Below, piece by piece: positions 17,819 through 27,029 of a stretch of DNA of 64,000 bases. The position numbers and the translations under genes were made by a program. Source of the DNA: Methylobacillus flagellatus_A (lineage in GTDB: Bacteria; Pseudomonadota; Gammaproteobacteria; Burkholderiales; Methylophilaceae); the NCBI RefSeq assembly GCF_031344055.1, contig NZ_JADBEN010000002.1. One strand, written 5' to 3'. A model generated the notes under the pieces. The model was not told the origin of the DNA. It did no database searches and worked only from the letters and a program-made list of their open reading frames with translations. Each line of letters starts with the position of its first letter. Positions within the stretch are counted from its first letter, which is position 1.

Positions 17819-20536
17819 TTACTTCTGGGTTTCCACCATCACCAGCTCGTCGTTGCCGGCTTCGTCCTTGGCCGCCTTTTGCTGCCAGGCCGCAGGCTTG
17901 CGCGGCGCGCGTTTTGCAGGTGCTTCCTCCACAGGGGCGGTTGCTTTAACTGCATCGGCCTTGGTTTCTACCAGTTGCAAGCCGGAATCCGCCAAGTCGG
18001 CCGGCTTTTCTGCCTCGGCCTTGCGGCGGCGGGGCGCGCGCGGCTTCTTCTCAGGCTTGGCAGCTTCAACCGGGGCTTCTTCAGTCACGGTTTCGGCAGC
18101 TTTCGCCGGCTCGGCGGCAGCAGGCGCGCTGTCCCCGGCAGGTTCGCTCTCAGGCGCTTTTGCCGCTTTGGTTGGTGCTGCCTTGGCTGTCGTTTCCACA
18201 ATGGCCGGCTGGGTTTCCTCAACCGCGGCGGCTTCTGTCTTGGCGACTGGCAGAGGCGCTTCTTCGCGAGGCGCTGCTTTTGTTTCAGCCTGGGCTGCCT
18301 CGGCCTTTTCCTTCACTTGGGGAGCAGGAGCTGTTTGCGGAGCGGCTGCTGCCTTGGTTTCCACCGGCAGTTCGGCTGCTACTGTCGCAGCAACAGGAGC
18401 TTCTGCAACTGAACGCACGTCTTCTGCCGCTTGCTGGCGGTTTTCGCGGTTTGCATTTTCGTTGCGGGGCTGGCGCTCGCGGCGGCCATTGCGCCCACGG
18501 CGGTTGCCGCGTTGCTCGCTGCCAGCTTCTGCAGGCGTTTCTGCCTGCAGGGCAGGCGTAGCCTGCTGCTGAGCCTTGGGCGGGCGCTCGTTGCGCTCTA
18601 GACGCTCGGCCTTTTCCTGGCGTCCTTGGGCGGCGCGTTGTTCAGCCTGTTGCGGACGGCGGTCCTGCTGGCCCCGTGGCTCCTTGCGCTGTTCCTGACG
18701 CTGCTCGTTTTGCGCCTGGCGGTCATTGCCGGTACGTTCAGTACGTTCATTGCCGTTGCGCTCGTTGCGCCGGGTGTTATTGCGGCGCTGGTTGCGGCCA
18801 TTGTCGCGGCGCTGGCTTTCTTCCTGCGGTTTGGCTTCGGGCTTGGGCGCGGTGACGCTGGCGAGCCAAGACTTGAAGCGGTTGAGCAGGGAGGTGCTGT
18901 TGGGATTTTCCTTGGCCGTTGGAGCAGGCGCAGGCGATGCGGGCGTAATGCCCTTCACGGCAGCTTCGGGTTTTGCGGGTCTGGGCTCCTGGGCAATCGC
19001 GGTCTCGATAGTCTCGGACGGCAACTCGACCATTTCATAGCTGGCGCGGCCTGTTTCTTCCACGTCGTCATGGCGGATGCGCAGGATGTTGTAGTTGGGG
19101 GTTTCCATGTGGATATTGGGGATCAACACCACTTGCACGCCCATGCGCTGTTCGATCTTGTGGATTTCCGAACGCTTCTCGTTGAGCAGGAAGGTGGCCG
19201 CCTCGACAGGGAGCTGTACCTGGATGATGGCGCTGTTCTCCTTCATCGCTTCTTCCTGCGTGATGCGCAGGATGTGCAATGCGGTCGATTCTATGCCGCG
19301 GATGTGGCCGGTGCCGTGGCAGCGCGGACAGGGAATATGGTTGCTTTCACCCAGGCTTGGGCGCAGGCGCTGGCGCGAAAGCTCCAGCAGGCCGAAGCGC
19401 GAGATCTTGCCGGTCTGCACGCGGGCGCGGTCGTGGTGCAGCGCATCGCGCAGGCGGTTTTCCACTTCGCGCTGGTTGCGCTGGCTTTCCATGTCGATGA
19501 AGTCGATGACGACCAGGCCGCCGAGGTCACGCAGGCGCAGCTGGCGGGCGACTTCGTCCGCAGCCTCCAGGTTGGTATTGAACGCGGTCTGCTCGATGTC
19601 GCTGCCCTTGGTGGAGCGGCCGGAGTTGACGTCCACGGACACTAGGGCCTCGGTGTGGTCGATGACGATCGCGCCGCCGGAAGGCAGGCGTACTTCGCGC
19701 GCAAACGCGGACTCGATCTGGTGCTCGATCTGGAAACGGGAGAACAGCGGGATCTCGTCGCGGTAGAGTTTGACGCGCGATACGTTGTTCGGCATCACGT
19801 GGTTCATGAACTGCACGGCTTGTTCATGAATGTCGGGCGTATCGATGAGGATCTCGCCGATATCCGGCTGGAAATAATCGCGAATGGCGCGAATGACCAG
19901 GCTGCCTTCCTGGTAGATCAGGAACGGGCCGCTCTGGATGGTGGAGGCGCTTTCGACGGCAGTCCACAATTGCAGCAGGTAATTCAGGTCCCACTGCAAT
20001 TCTTCCACGCTGCGGCCGATGCCGGCAGTGCGCGCGATGATGCTCATGCCGTTAGGCACTTGCAGTTGCGCCATGGTGTCGCGCAGTTCGTTGCGGTCTT
20101 CGCCCTCGATACGGCGGGAAACGCCGCCCCCGCGAGGATTGTTGGGCATCAGCACCAAGTAACGGCCTGCAAGCGAGACGAAGGTGGTGAGGGCGGCGCC
20201 CTTGTTGCCGCGTTCGTCCTTGTCCACCTGGACGATCAGTTCCTGGCCTTCCTTCAGGACATCCTGAATGCGCGGACTGCGGCCTGCATCGCCTTCGTTC
20301 AGGAAATAGCTGCGGGCGACTTCCTTGAAAGGAAGAAAGCCGTGACGGTCAGTGCCGTAGTTGACAAAAGCGGCTTCGAGGGAAGGTTCTATGCGGGTGA
20401 TGACACCCTTGTAGATGTTGCTCTTGCGTTGTTCCTTGCCGGCGGACTCGATATCGAGATCGATGAGTTTTTGTCCGTCGACAATCGCGACGCGTAATTC
20501 TTCTGATTGCGTCGCATTAAATAGCATGCGTTTCAT
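17819..20536 (-). CDS. rne: ribonuclease E
   Basis: 905 residues. Ribonuclease E is the endoribonuclease that starts mRNA decay, processes rRNA and tRNA precursors and scaffolds the degradosome at the membrane. The catalytic half (about 1-510) shows the S1 domain (SNIYKGVITRIEPSLEAAF, about 39-57), the 5'-sensor/RNase H-like region, and catalytic Asp residues in VSVDVNSGR (302) and VVIDFIDM (345). The zinc-link is CPRCHG (Cys403, Cys406). The C-terminal half (about 540-905) is a long disordered tail: Arg/Asn/Gln-rich (about 580-720), then Ala/Glu/Pro/Lys-rich, ending with a conserved-looking tail. Standard start ATG. Divergent from rluC across a 590-base leader, the usual betaproteobacterial arrangement. 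Confidence 0.97.
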   Translation of the reverse strand: MKRMLFNATQSEELRVAIVDGQKLIDLDIESAGKEQRKSNIYKGVITRIEPSLEAAFVNYGTDRHGFLPFKEVARSYFLNEGDAGRSPRIQDVLKEGQELIVQVDKDERGNKGAALTTFVSLAGRYLVLMPNNPRGGGVSRRIEGEDRNELRDTMAQLQVPNGMSIIARTAGIGRSVEELQWDLNYLLQLWTAVESASTIQSGPFLIYQEGSLVIRAIRDYFQPDIGEILIDTPDIHEQAVQFMNHVMPNNVSRVKLYRDEIPLFSRFQIEHQIESAFAREVRLPSGGAIVIDHTEALVSVDVNSGRSTKGSDIEQTAFNTNLEAADEVARQLRLRDLGGLVVIDFIDMESQRNQREVENRLRDALHHDRARVQTGKISRFGLLELSRQRLRPSLGESNHIPCPRCHGTGHIRGIESTALHILRITQEEAMKENSAIIQVQLPVEAATFLLNEKRSEIHKIEQRMGVQVVLIPNIHMETPNYNILRIRHDDVEETGRASYEMVELPSETIETAIAQEPRPAKPEAAVKGITPASPAPAPTAKENPNSTSLLNRFKSWLASVTAPKPEAKPQEESQRRDNGRNQRRNNTRRNERNGNERTERTGNDRQAQNEQRQEQRKEPRGQQDRRPQQAEQRAAQGRQEKAERLERNERPPKAQQQATPALQAETPAEAGSEQRGNRRGRNGRRERQPRNENANRENRQQAAEDVRSVAEAPVAATVAAELPVETKAAAAPQTAPAPQVKEKAEAAQAETKAAPREEAPLPVAKTEAAAVEETQPAIVETTAKAAPTKAAKAPESEPAGDSAPAAAEPAKAAETVTEEAPVEAAKPEKKPRAPRRRKAEAEKPADLADSGLQLVETKADAVKATAPVEEAPAKRAPRKPAAWQQKAAKDEAGNDELVMVETQK

Positions 20537-21126
20537 TACGGGCTCCCGCGCTCTTCAAGCGGGCAGCAGGCCTTGCATGGCCTTGGGGCAGCAGCGGTAT
20601 GACTGAAACTTCAATGTATGCGCCTGCTCAATGTAGGCAAGCGATAACAACACGATACGAGCAGATCAAAGTCCGCAGGAGGTAACGCGAAGCAATAGTT
20701 TCTCAATTTTTCAGCTAGGCAGTTGTTTGCCTTCAGGCCGCTTTTTCCTAATGTGCGTTTTAGTGCAGTTTAAAGGTGCCGTCTTGGGCCACCCGGAAAA
20801 AGATTTTCTAATACCGTTGTGCCACAGTATCAGCTTGAATTTGTTAACGAAAGCTTTCGTAAACTATTGGGTCTAAACCCCGGTACGTCTATTTCTGTCT
20901 CGGATTAGCCGTCATTATCGGCTAATATGCTATTTTTTCAGTATATCCTGGGCTGTTGCGCCACATGAGCCATATCGGTCTGCGGCGGCTAGAGCGCATT
21001 TTTGTTACAAATCGCTACTTGATGTTCATTGGCGAGCGAGTTAACCAAGGTGTTTTTTCATTCCAGTTGTCATTCTTGAAGAAGCGCTTAGCGCATTTAC
21101 CTCAAGATGGTCGTAGTATAGGTGAG
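20537..21126. other. rne-rluC intergenic region (promoters and rne leader)
   Basis: 590 bases without a gene. It should hold the rne 5' leader, where RNase E autoregulates its own mRNA in enterobacteria, and the divergent rluC promoter. A 14-bp perfect palindrome ACGAAAGCTTTCGT lies at 20847-20860. In-frame codons upstream of the rluC ATG exist, but the translated residues do not resemble RluC. No other structure is assigned. Confidence 0.5.
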
Positions 21127-22116
21127 ATGACTAATTTAAGCAAAACAAGAAATCAATTTAATCCCGCCGCTGTCAACCTGCTCACTATAGATGAAGCCAG
21201 TGAAGGCCAAAGAATTGATAATTTCCTGGCCAAAATACTCAAGGGGGTCCCCAAGAGCCATATTTACCGCATCCTGCGCAGCGGAGAGGTTCGCGTCAAC
21301 AGCAAACGCGTGGATTCAAGCTGCAAGCTCAGCCTGGGGGACCAGGTGCGTGTGCCGCCGGTGCGCATGGCGCAGCCGCAGGCCGAGTCGGTGGCTAAGC
21401 CGCAGGCATCCAAGTTCGACGATGCCATCATTTTCGAGGACGAGGCGCTGCTGGTGATCGACAAGCCGGCGGGGTTCGCCGTGCACGGGGGAAGCGGCAT
21501 CAGCCGCGGCGTGATCGAGCAATTGCGCCTGGAGCGCCCGCATGCCAAGTTCCTCGAACTGGTGCACCGCCTCGACCGCGAAACCTCCGGCGTGCTGTTG
21601 CTCGCCAAGAAACGCGTGGCGCTGGTCAACCTGCATGACGCCATCCGCAACAACCAGACGGATAAGCGCTACCTGGTGCTGGTGCATGGCAAATGGACCG
21701 ACCAGAAGCGCCGGGTCAAGTTGCCCCTGCACAAATTCGTGCTGCCGAGCGGCGAACGCAGGGTGGCCGTGCAGGATGACGGCCAGGACTCCGAAACCAT
21801 CTTTTACCTGCGCAAGCCTTTGGGCGAGTTCACTTTATTGGAAGCCCAGCTTGTAACTGGCCGCACCCACCAATTGCGCGTGCAATTGTCTCACCTGGGC
21901 TTCCCGATCGCCGGCGACGACAAATACGGCGACTTTGCCCTGAACAAATCCCTGCAGAAGCGCGGCTTGAAGCGCATGTTCCTGCACTCCGCGGAAACGA
22001 ATTTACGGCATCCTGTCAATGGAGAAAAATTGAAATTAATCGCACCCTTACCTAATGAACTTGAGAAATTTGTTGAGATATTGAATGCGGAGTCCAAGCA
22101 TGGCCAAGCGCTTTGA
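21127..22116 (+). CDS. rluC: 23S rRNA pseudouridine synthase, RluC type
   Basis: 329 residues from ATG 21127, which has AGGTGAG just upstream. RluC converts uridines in the peptidyl-transferase region of 23S rRNA (positions 955/2504/2580 in E. coli) to pseudouridine. An S4 RNA-binding domain lies at about 25-90 (QRIDNFLAKI, GEVRVNSKRV). The catalytic domain carries the signature HRLDRETSGVLLLAKK with the nucleophilic Asp (about 155), plus TGRTHQLRVQ. It is the first gene of a tightly packed set: the next gene overlaps its end by 17 bases. Confidence 0.93.
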   Translation: MTNLSKTRNQFNPAAVNLLTIDEASEGQRIDNFLAKILKGVPKSHIYRILRSGEVRVNSKRVDSSCKLSLGDQVRVPPVRMAQPQAESVAKPQASKFDDAIIFEDEALLVIDKPAGFAVHGGSGISRGVIEQLRLERPHAKFLELVHRLDRETSGVLLLAKKRVALVNLHDAIRNNQTDKRYLVLVHGKWTDQKRRVKLPLHKFVLPSGERRVAVQDDGQDSETIFYLRKPLGEFTLLEAQLVTGRTHQLRVQLSHLGFPIAGDDKYGDFALNKSLQKRGLKRMFLHSAETNLRHPVNGEKLKLIAPLPNELEKFVEILNAESKHGQAL

Positions 22117-22756
22117 CCTGATCGTGTTCGATTGGGACGGCACGCTTGCCAATTCCACGCAGATCATCGTGGACAGCATCCGCAAGGGCGCTGTCGAGAC
22201 CGGCCTGGACGATCCAGGGCAGGAGGCCGCCAGCAGCATTATCGGCCTGGGCTTGCGCGAAGCGATCGAACAATTGTTTGGCGTGATTACGCAGGAGCAG
22301 ATCCAGCAGATGGCGGCACGCTACAATGTGCACTACAACGCGCATCAGGATGACGTCGTGCTGTTTGATCAGGCTTACGACACAGTGAGCAGGCTCAACC
22401 AACAAGGGTACATGCTGGGCGTGGCCACCGGCAAGGGCCGCCTCGGCCTGAACCATGCCTTGGCCCATAGCGGCCTGGGCGAGTTCATCCACGGTACGCG
22501 CTGCGTCGACGAATGCCTCTCCAAGCCCAACCCGCAAATGTTGCTCGAGCTCATGGACGAGTTCGGCGTCGAGCCCGAGCGCACATTGATGGTGGGGGAT
22601 ACCAGCTTCGACTTGCAGATGGCGCAGAATGCCAAGGTCTCCAGCCTGGGGGTGACCTATGGCGCGCATCCGCTGGAGCGTTTGCTGCCGCATTCTCCGC
22701 TGGCGCATTTCGATGATTTTGCTACACTCAGCCAATGGCTGGACGCGAACGCCTGA
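22100..22756 (+). CDS. HAD-superfamily phosphatase (phosphoglycolate phosphatase-like)
   Basis: 218 residues from ATG 22100; a start five codons earlier is possible but the GGAG spacing favours this one. HAD motif I is FDWDGTLANS (nucleophile Asp and acid/base Asp), motif II ATGKGR, motif III Lys in LSKPNP and motif IV MVGDTSFDLQMA. An alpha-helical C1 cap lies between motifs I and II. The IA subfamily includes phosphoglycolate phosphatase (Gph) and related enzymes; exact substrate not determinable. The start overlaps the rluC end and the stop overlaps the Rieske gene by 22 bases, so the three are translationally coupled. Confidence 0.88.
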   Translation: MAKRFDLIVFDWDGTLANSTQIIVDSIRKGAVETGLDDPGQEAASSIIGLGLREAIEQLFGVITQEQIQQMAARYNVHYNAHQDDVVLFDQAYDTVSRLNQQGYMLGVATGKGRLGLNHALAHSGLGEFIHGTRCVDECLSKPNPQMLLELMDEFGVEPERTLMVGDTSFDLQMAQNAKVSSLGVTYGAHPLERLLPHSPLAHFDDFATLSQWLDANA

Positions 22757-23097
22757 TTTGCCTGAGCGGTGAGCTGGAAGACGGCGGCAAGGGCGTGCGC
22801 TTTGAGCTTCCCGAACTCGGCGGCCATGTCACCGGGTTCGCGGTGAGGTTCGGTGGCAAGGTCTATGCCTACGTAAACCAGTGCGCGCATATTCCGCTGG
22901 AGCTGGACTGGAACCATGGCGAGTTTTTTGACGTCAGCAGGCAATACCTGATCTGTGCGACCCACGGCGCGCATTTCCAGCCGGAGACCGGATATTGTGT
23001 ATCAGGGCCTTGCCGCGGACGGAGCTTGCAGCCCGTGCAGGTGAAAGAGCAACAGCAGCAAATATTGATCAACCTGGAAAGCTTAATGAATGTCTGA
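22735..23097 (+). CDS. Rieske [2Fe-2S] domain protein
   Basis: 120 residues, a single soluble Rieske domain. Cluster ligands are visible as CAHIPLELDWN (Cys and His of box 1, about 44-46) and CATHGAHF (Cys and His of box 2, about 72-75). Compared with dioxygenase ferredoxins it lacks any adjacent oxygenase or reductase gene. Its conserved position between a Gph-like phosphatase and SppA is a common betaproteobacterial arrangement, with unknown electron partner. It overlaps both neighbours (22 bases upstream, 8 downstream). Confidence 0.88.
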   Translation: MAGRERLICLSGELEDGGKGVRFELPELGGHVTGFAVRFGGKVYAYVNQCAHIPLELDWNHGEFFDVSRQYLICATHGAHFQPETGYCVSGPCRGRSLQPVQVKEQQQQILINLESLMNV

Positions 23098-24028
23098 CAA
23101 TTATCCTAACGGCTCCAACTGGGAGCGCGAAACACTGCATCAGCTTGCCTTGGCCACGGTCAAGGAACAACGGCGTTCTCGCCAATGGGGCATTTTCTTC
23201 AAGTCGCTCGGTTTCCTCTACCTGTTCATCATCCTGTTTTATGTCACCGGCTGGAACGAGAGTTCGTCCGCATCGGTGGAACATACGGCATTGATCGACA
23301 TCAACGGCGTGATTGGCAGCGATGACGTGGTGAACGCGGACAGCGTGATCGCCAGCCTGAAGTCGGCCTACGACAGCAAAGGCACCAAGGGCATCATCCT
23401 GCGCATCAACAGCCCTGGCGGCAGTCCGGTGCAAGCGGGCATCATCAACGACGAAATCAAGCGCCAGCGCAAGCTGCATCCTAATATCCCGGTTTATGCC
23501 GTGGTGCAGGACATCTGCGCTTCGGGCGGCTATTACATCGCCGTTGCAGCGGACAAGATCTATGTCGACAAGGCCAGCATCGTCGGTTCGATCGGCGTAT
23601 TGATGGACGGGTTCGGCTTCACGGGCGTCATGGACAAGATCGGCGTGGAGCGGCGCTTGATGACGGCCGGCACGAACAAGGCCATGCTGGATCCGTTTTC
23701 TCCCGTCAATCCCAAGCACAAGGAATTCGCCCAGCAGATGCTGGACCAGATCCATGCGCAATTCATCGCAGTGGTGCGCGAGGGTCGCGGCAAGCGTCTC
23801 AAGGAAACTTCCGAAACGTTCAGCGGATTGTTCTGGAGCGGTGAGAGCAGTGTGGAAATGGGGCTGGCCGATGCCTTCGGCAGCTCTGACTATGTGGCGC
23901 GCGAGGTGATCAAGCAGGAAAACCTGGTCGACTTCACCGCCAAGGAAGGGCTGGCCGACAGGTTTGCCAAGCGCCTGGGCGCCAGCGTGAGCGCGAGTTT
24001 TCTCGGCAAGAAACTGGGTCTGGAGTAA
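23090..24028 (+). CDS. sppA: signal peptide peptidase, S49 family
   Basis: 312 residues, the short (single-domain) form. One transmembrane helix (about 35-54, FKSLGFLYLFIILFYV) anchors the protein with the protease domain in the periplasm. The catalytic Ser is in CASGGYYIA (about 147) and the catalytic Lys lies exactly 52 residues later in GTNKAMLDPF, the same spacing as the Ser/Lys dyad of Bacillus SppA. It degrades signal peptides left in the membrane after secretion. It is the last gene of the rluC-phosphatase-Rieske-sppA group and is followed by a strong terminator. Confidence 0.93.
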   Translation: MSDNYPNGSNWERETLHQLALATVKEQRRSRQWGIFFKSLGFLYLFIILFYVTGWNESSSASVEHTALIDINGVIGSDDVVNADSVIASLKSAYDSKGTKGIILRINSPGGSPVQAGIINDEIKRQRKLHPNIPVYAVVQDICASGGYYIAVAADKIYVDKASIVGSIGVLMDGFGFTGVMDKIGVERRLMTAGTNKAMLDPFSPVNPKHKEFAQQMLDQIHAQFIAVVREGRGKRLKETSETFSGLFWSGESSVEMGLADAFGSSDYVAREVIKQENLVDFTAKEGLADRFAKRLGASVSASFLGKKLGLE

Positions 24029-24067
24029 GCATAAGCATCAACGACTCAAGTAAAGTCGGTCGATGAA

Positions 24068-24100
24068 ATAAAAAAGCCACGAATATCGTGGCTTTTTTAT
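24068..24100. terminator. bidirectional terminator between sppA and pgi
   Basis: A perfect 15-bp stem ATAAAAAAGCCACGA / TCGTGGCTTTTTTAT with a 3-base loop between two convergent genes. Confidence 0.93.
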
Positions 24101-24132
24101 TGATAAGAGCTGAGTCCTTTAAAGCTGGAAGC

Positions 24133-25785
24133 CTATTTTCTCGACTTGAAATAATTCATCAGGCCGTTGGTCGAGCTGTCATACTCGTTCGACTCCTTGC
24201 CGTCGTTCAATTGAGGCAGGATTTTCTTGGCGATTTGCTTGCCGTATTCTACGCCCCATTGGTCGAAGGAGTTGATGTTCCAGATGATGCCTTGCACGAA
24301 TATCTTGTGTTCGTAGATGGCGATCAGCTTGCCCAGGGTCTTGGGGGTGAGCTTGTCGAACAGGATGGTGGTGCTCGGGCGATTGCCCTCGAACACCTTG
24401 TGCGGCAGCAGGATTTCCAGCTCATCGCCGCTCAGTCCTTGTGCGACGAGCTCGGCCTTGGCTTCATCCAGCGTCTTGCCTTGCATGAGGGCGCTGGTCT
24501 GCGCGAAGCAGTTGGCAAGCAGGATCAAGTGGTGCTCGTTGCCGTTCTTGCCCACGTTGTACTGGCTATGCAGCGGCATCATGAAATCGCAGGGGATCAG
24601 GCGGTTGCCCTGGTGTATCAACTGGTAGAACGCATGCTGGCCGTTGGTGCCGGCTTCGCCCCAGATGATGGGGCCGGTGGTGCATTGCACGATGCGGCCG
24701 TCGCGGGCGACGAACTTGCCGTTGCTTTCCATATCGGCTTGCTGCAGATAGGCGGGGAAGCGAGCCAGGCCTTGGTCGTAAGGCAGTATCGCGAGGCTGT
24801 CGGCGCCGAAGAAGTTATTGTACCAGACGCCCAGGAGCGCCATGATCACGGGTATGTTCCGTTCCAGCGGCGTGTTCTTGAAATGCAGGTCGATTTCATG
24901 GCCGCCTTGCAGCAGTTCCTCGAAGTTGTCCATGCCGATGTAGATGGCGATGGACAGGCCGATCGCGGACCAGAGGGAATAGCGTCCGCCCACCCAGTCC
25001 CAGAACTCGAACATGTTGGCGGCGTCGATGCCGAACTTGCCGACTTCGTCCGCATTGGTGGAAATCGCGACGAAGTGTTTTGCAACGTGCGCTTCATCCT
25101 TGGCCGCCTGCAGGAACCAGGTGCGCGCGGAGTGCGCATTGGTCATGGTTTCCTGGGTGGTGAAGGTCTTGGACGCGACGATGAACAGCGTGGTTTCCGG
25201 GTCGCATTGCTCCAGGGTCTGGGCGAGGTGCGTGCCGTCGATGTTGGAGACGAAATGCGCGTTCAGGCCGGCCTGGGCATAGGGCTTGAGCGCGCCGCAC
25301 ACCATGACGGGCCCGAGGTCGGAGCCGCCGATGCCGATATTGACGACATCGGTGATGCGCTTGCCTGAGTAGCCCTTCCATTCGCCGGAGCGGATGCCGT
25401 CGCTGAACTTGCGCATCTGCGCCAGCACGCGGTTGACCTCCGGCATGACGTCCTTGCCGTCGACATATATAGGTGTGTCGCTGCGGTTGCGCAGGGCGGT
25501 GTGCAGCACGGCACGGTTTTCGGTGAAATTGATTTTCTCGCCCGAGAACATGCGGTCGCGCCATTCCTCGACCTTGGAGTCGCGCGCCAGCTTGAACAGC
25601 AGCGGCAGCGTTTCATCGGTGATGCGGTGCTTGGAATAATCCAGCAACAGGCCTTCGGCGTTCAGGGAGAATTTTTCGAATCGGCGCCCATCCTTGGTAA
25701 ACATGTCCCGCATCTGCAGGGGGAGGATTTCGTGATAATGGGCGCTAAGGTCATGCCAGACCGGACAGTTTGTTGGGTTCGTCAT
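24133..25785 (-). CDS. pgi: glucose-6-phosphate isomerase
   Basis: 550 residues, the full length of the long bacterial form. It interconverts glucose 6-phosphate and fructose 6-phosphate; in a methylotroph this links the ribulose monophosphate cycle and gluconeogenesis. SIS-domain motifs are seen: NIGIGGSDLGPVM (about 152), VASKTFTTQET (about 208), the family signature VGGRYSLWSAIG (about 267), the catalytic-loop GTNGQHAFYQ (about 380) and the second signature FDQWGVEYGKQ (about 506). It stands alone, divergent from the ribosomal protein operon. Confidence 0.97.
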   Translation of the reverse strand: MTNPTNCPVWHDLSAHYHEILPLQMRDMFTKDGRRFEKFSLNAEGLLLDYSKHRITDETLPLLFKLARDSKVEEWRDRMFSGEKINFTENRAVLHTALRNRSDTPIYVDGKDVMPEVNRVLAQMRKFSDGIRSGEWKGYSGKRITDVVNIGIGGSDLGPVMVCGALKPYAQAGLNAHFVSNIDGTHLAQTLEQCDPETTLFIVASKTFTTQETMTNAHSARTWFLQAAKDEAHVAKHFVAISTNADEVGKFGIDAANMFEFWDWVGGRYSLWSAIGLSIAIYIGMDNFEELLQGGHEIDLHFKNTPLERNIPVIMALLGVWYNNFFGADSLAILPYDQGLARFPAYLQQADMESNGKFVARDGRIVQCTTGPIIWGEAGTNGQHAFYQLIHQGNRLIPCDFMMPLHSQYNVGKNGNEHHLILLANCFAQTSALMQGKTLDEAKAELVAQGLSGDELEILLPHKVFEGNRPSTTILFDKLTPKTLGKLIAIYEHKIFVQGIIWNINSFDQWGVEYGKQIAKKILPQLNDGKESNEYDSSTNGLMNYFKSRK

Positions 25786-25994
25786 TGCGGATTATATGTT
25801 TATTGGTAATCTTTTAAAGTGGTTTGGTCATCTGTCTGTTTGCGAGGTTTGGCGTAAGCTGGCATGTCAATCCGAACAGCTTGCTGCATATAATGACCAG
25901 GTTCAATCCTGATGATTCTATTCAATTCTGAGTAAATAGACAATTTTAGTATGCGGCGCTTTTTGCCGGATTGGCGGGGTAGTGCAGGTTGTGA

Positions 25995-26023
25995 TTGATT
26001 AATTGATATTTTTTGGCTATAGT
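25995..26023 (+). promoter_or_regulatory. promoter of the rpsF operon
   Basis: TTGATT (25995-26000), 17 bases, TATAGT (26018-26023). It would start transcription near 26030, about 60 bases before the rpsF ATG. The remainder of the 303-base gap from pgi (25786-26088) is AT-rich and must also hold the pgi promoter; nothing else is recognised. Confidence 0.55.
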
Positions 26024-26088
26024 TTCGGGTTTTCCACCTTGCCTCACCGTTGCGCATGCGGGAGGCTGTCAATCCAAAAGGAGATTCT

Positions 26089-26472
26089 ATGCGACATTAT
26101 GAAATCGTTTTCATCGTCCATCCGGACCAGAGCGAGCAAGTGCCAGCGATGATCGAGCGCTATCGCACGCTCGTGACTTCCAATGGCGGTACCATCCATC
26201 GCCTGGAAGACTGGGGCCGCCGCCAGCTGGCTTACCCAATCCAGAAAATCCACAAGGCGCATTACGTGCTGATGAACATCGAGGCTAGCCAGGCAGTGCT
26301 GGAAGAGCTCGAGCACGCATTCAAGTTCAACGATGCAGTATTGCGTCACCTGACCCTGAATACCGACGAAGCCGTGACTGCGCCATCCCCAATGATGAAG
26401 GAAGAAAAGTCCAAGTCATTGCTGGCCAAGGACGAAGCTGCTGCACCCGCTGCAGAGCAAGCCACAGCTTAA
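26089..26472 (+). CDS. rpsF: 30S ribosomal protein bS6
   Basis: 127 residues from ATG 26089, with AAAGGAGA before it; an earlier frame start lacks this. The sequence RHYEIVFIVHPDQSEQVPAMIERY and the central RLEDWGRRQLAYPI are bS6 hallmarks. bS6 binds bS18 and sits on the platform of the small subunit. The tail (about 100-127) is acidic and alanine-rich. It is the first gene of the rpsF-priB-rpsR-rplI operon. Confidence 0.97.
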   Translation: MRHYEIVFIVHPDQSEQVPAMIERYRTLVTSNGGTIHRLEDWGRRQLAYPIQKIHKAHYVLMNIEASQAVLEELEHAFKFNDAVLRHLTLNTDEAVTAPSPMMKEEKSKSLLAKDEAAAPAAEQATA

Positions 26473-26478
26473 TAAGTA

Positions 26479-26778
26479 GTGAGTTTAAATAGGCTGGAGT
26501 TGGACGGCGAGTTCACGCAGGTTGCGGAACTGCGCTACACCCCGGCAGGAATACCAGTATCGAGTTTCGTCCTGAAGCATATGTCTGAACAGGTCGAGGC
26601 GGGAATGAAGCGCAAGGTTGAATGTGAGGTGTCAAGCATGGCCATGGGGCCGCTGGCGCTGGAAGCACAGAAAATCAGCGAAGGGACACAGGTGAAGGTG
26701 ACCGGGTTTCTCGCAAGGCGCAGCCTCAAGAGCTCGCAGCTGGTATTGCATATACAAACATTGGAAAGAATTATCTGA
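26479..26778 (+). CDS. priB: primosomal replication protein N
   Basis: 99 residues, GTG start 6 bases after the rpsF stop with no clear ribosome-binding site, so probably translationally coupled. The protein is a single OB fold (LDGEFTQVAELRYTPAGIPV, VKVTGFLARRSLKSSQLVLHI) like single-stranded-DNA-binding proteins. PriB stabilises PriA on stalled forks during replication restart. Its location between rpsF and rpsR is the classical one. Confidence 0.93.
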   Translation: MSLNRLELDGEFTQVAELRYTPAGIPVSSFVLKHMSEQVEAGMKRKVECEVSSMAMGPLALEAQKISEGTQVKVTGFLARRSLKSSQLVLHIQTLERII

Positions 26779-26790
26779 AAGGTTTTCATC

Positions 26791-27018
26791 ATGGCACGTG
26801 ACATGTTCAAACGCCGCCGCTACTGCCGTTTCTCGGCAGAGGGCATCAAGCAAGTGGATTACAAGGATGTTGATCTGCTGAAGGACTTCATCAACGAAAA
26901 CGGCAAGATCATCCCAGCCCGTATTACTGGCACCAAGGCCAAGTATCAGCGCCAGCTGACTACTGCAGTGAAGCGCGCCCGCTTCCTTGCCCTCCTGCCA
27001 TACACTGACAAGCACTAA
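26791..27018 (+). CDS. rpsR: 30S ribosomal protein bS18
   Basis: 75 residues with the conserved RRRYCRFSAEGI and YKDVDLLKDFINENGKI stretches and the basic C-terminus TKAKYQRQLTTAVKRARFLALLPY. bS18 pairs with bS6. 12 bases after priB, 11 before rplI. Confidence 0.97.
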   Translation: MARDMFKRRRYCRFSAEGIKQVDYKDVDLLKDFINENGKIIPARITGTKAKYQRQLTTAVKRARFLALLPYTDKH

Positions 27019-27029
27019 GAGGTGAGACC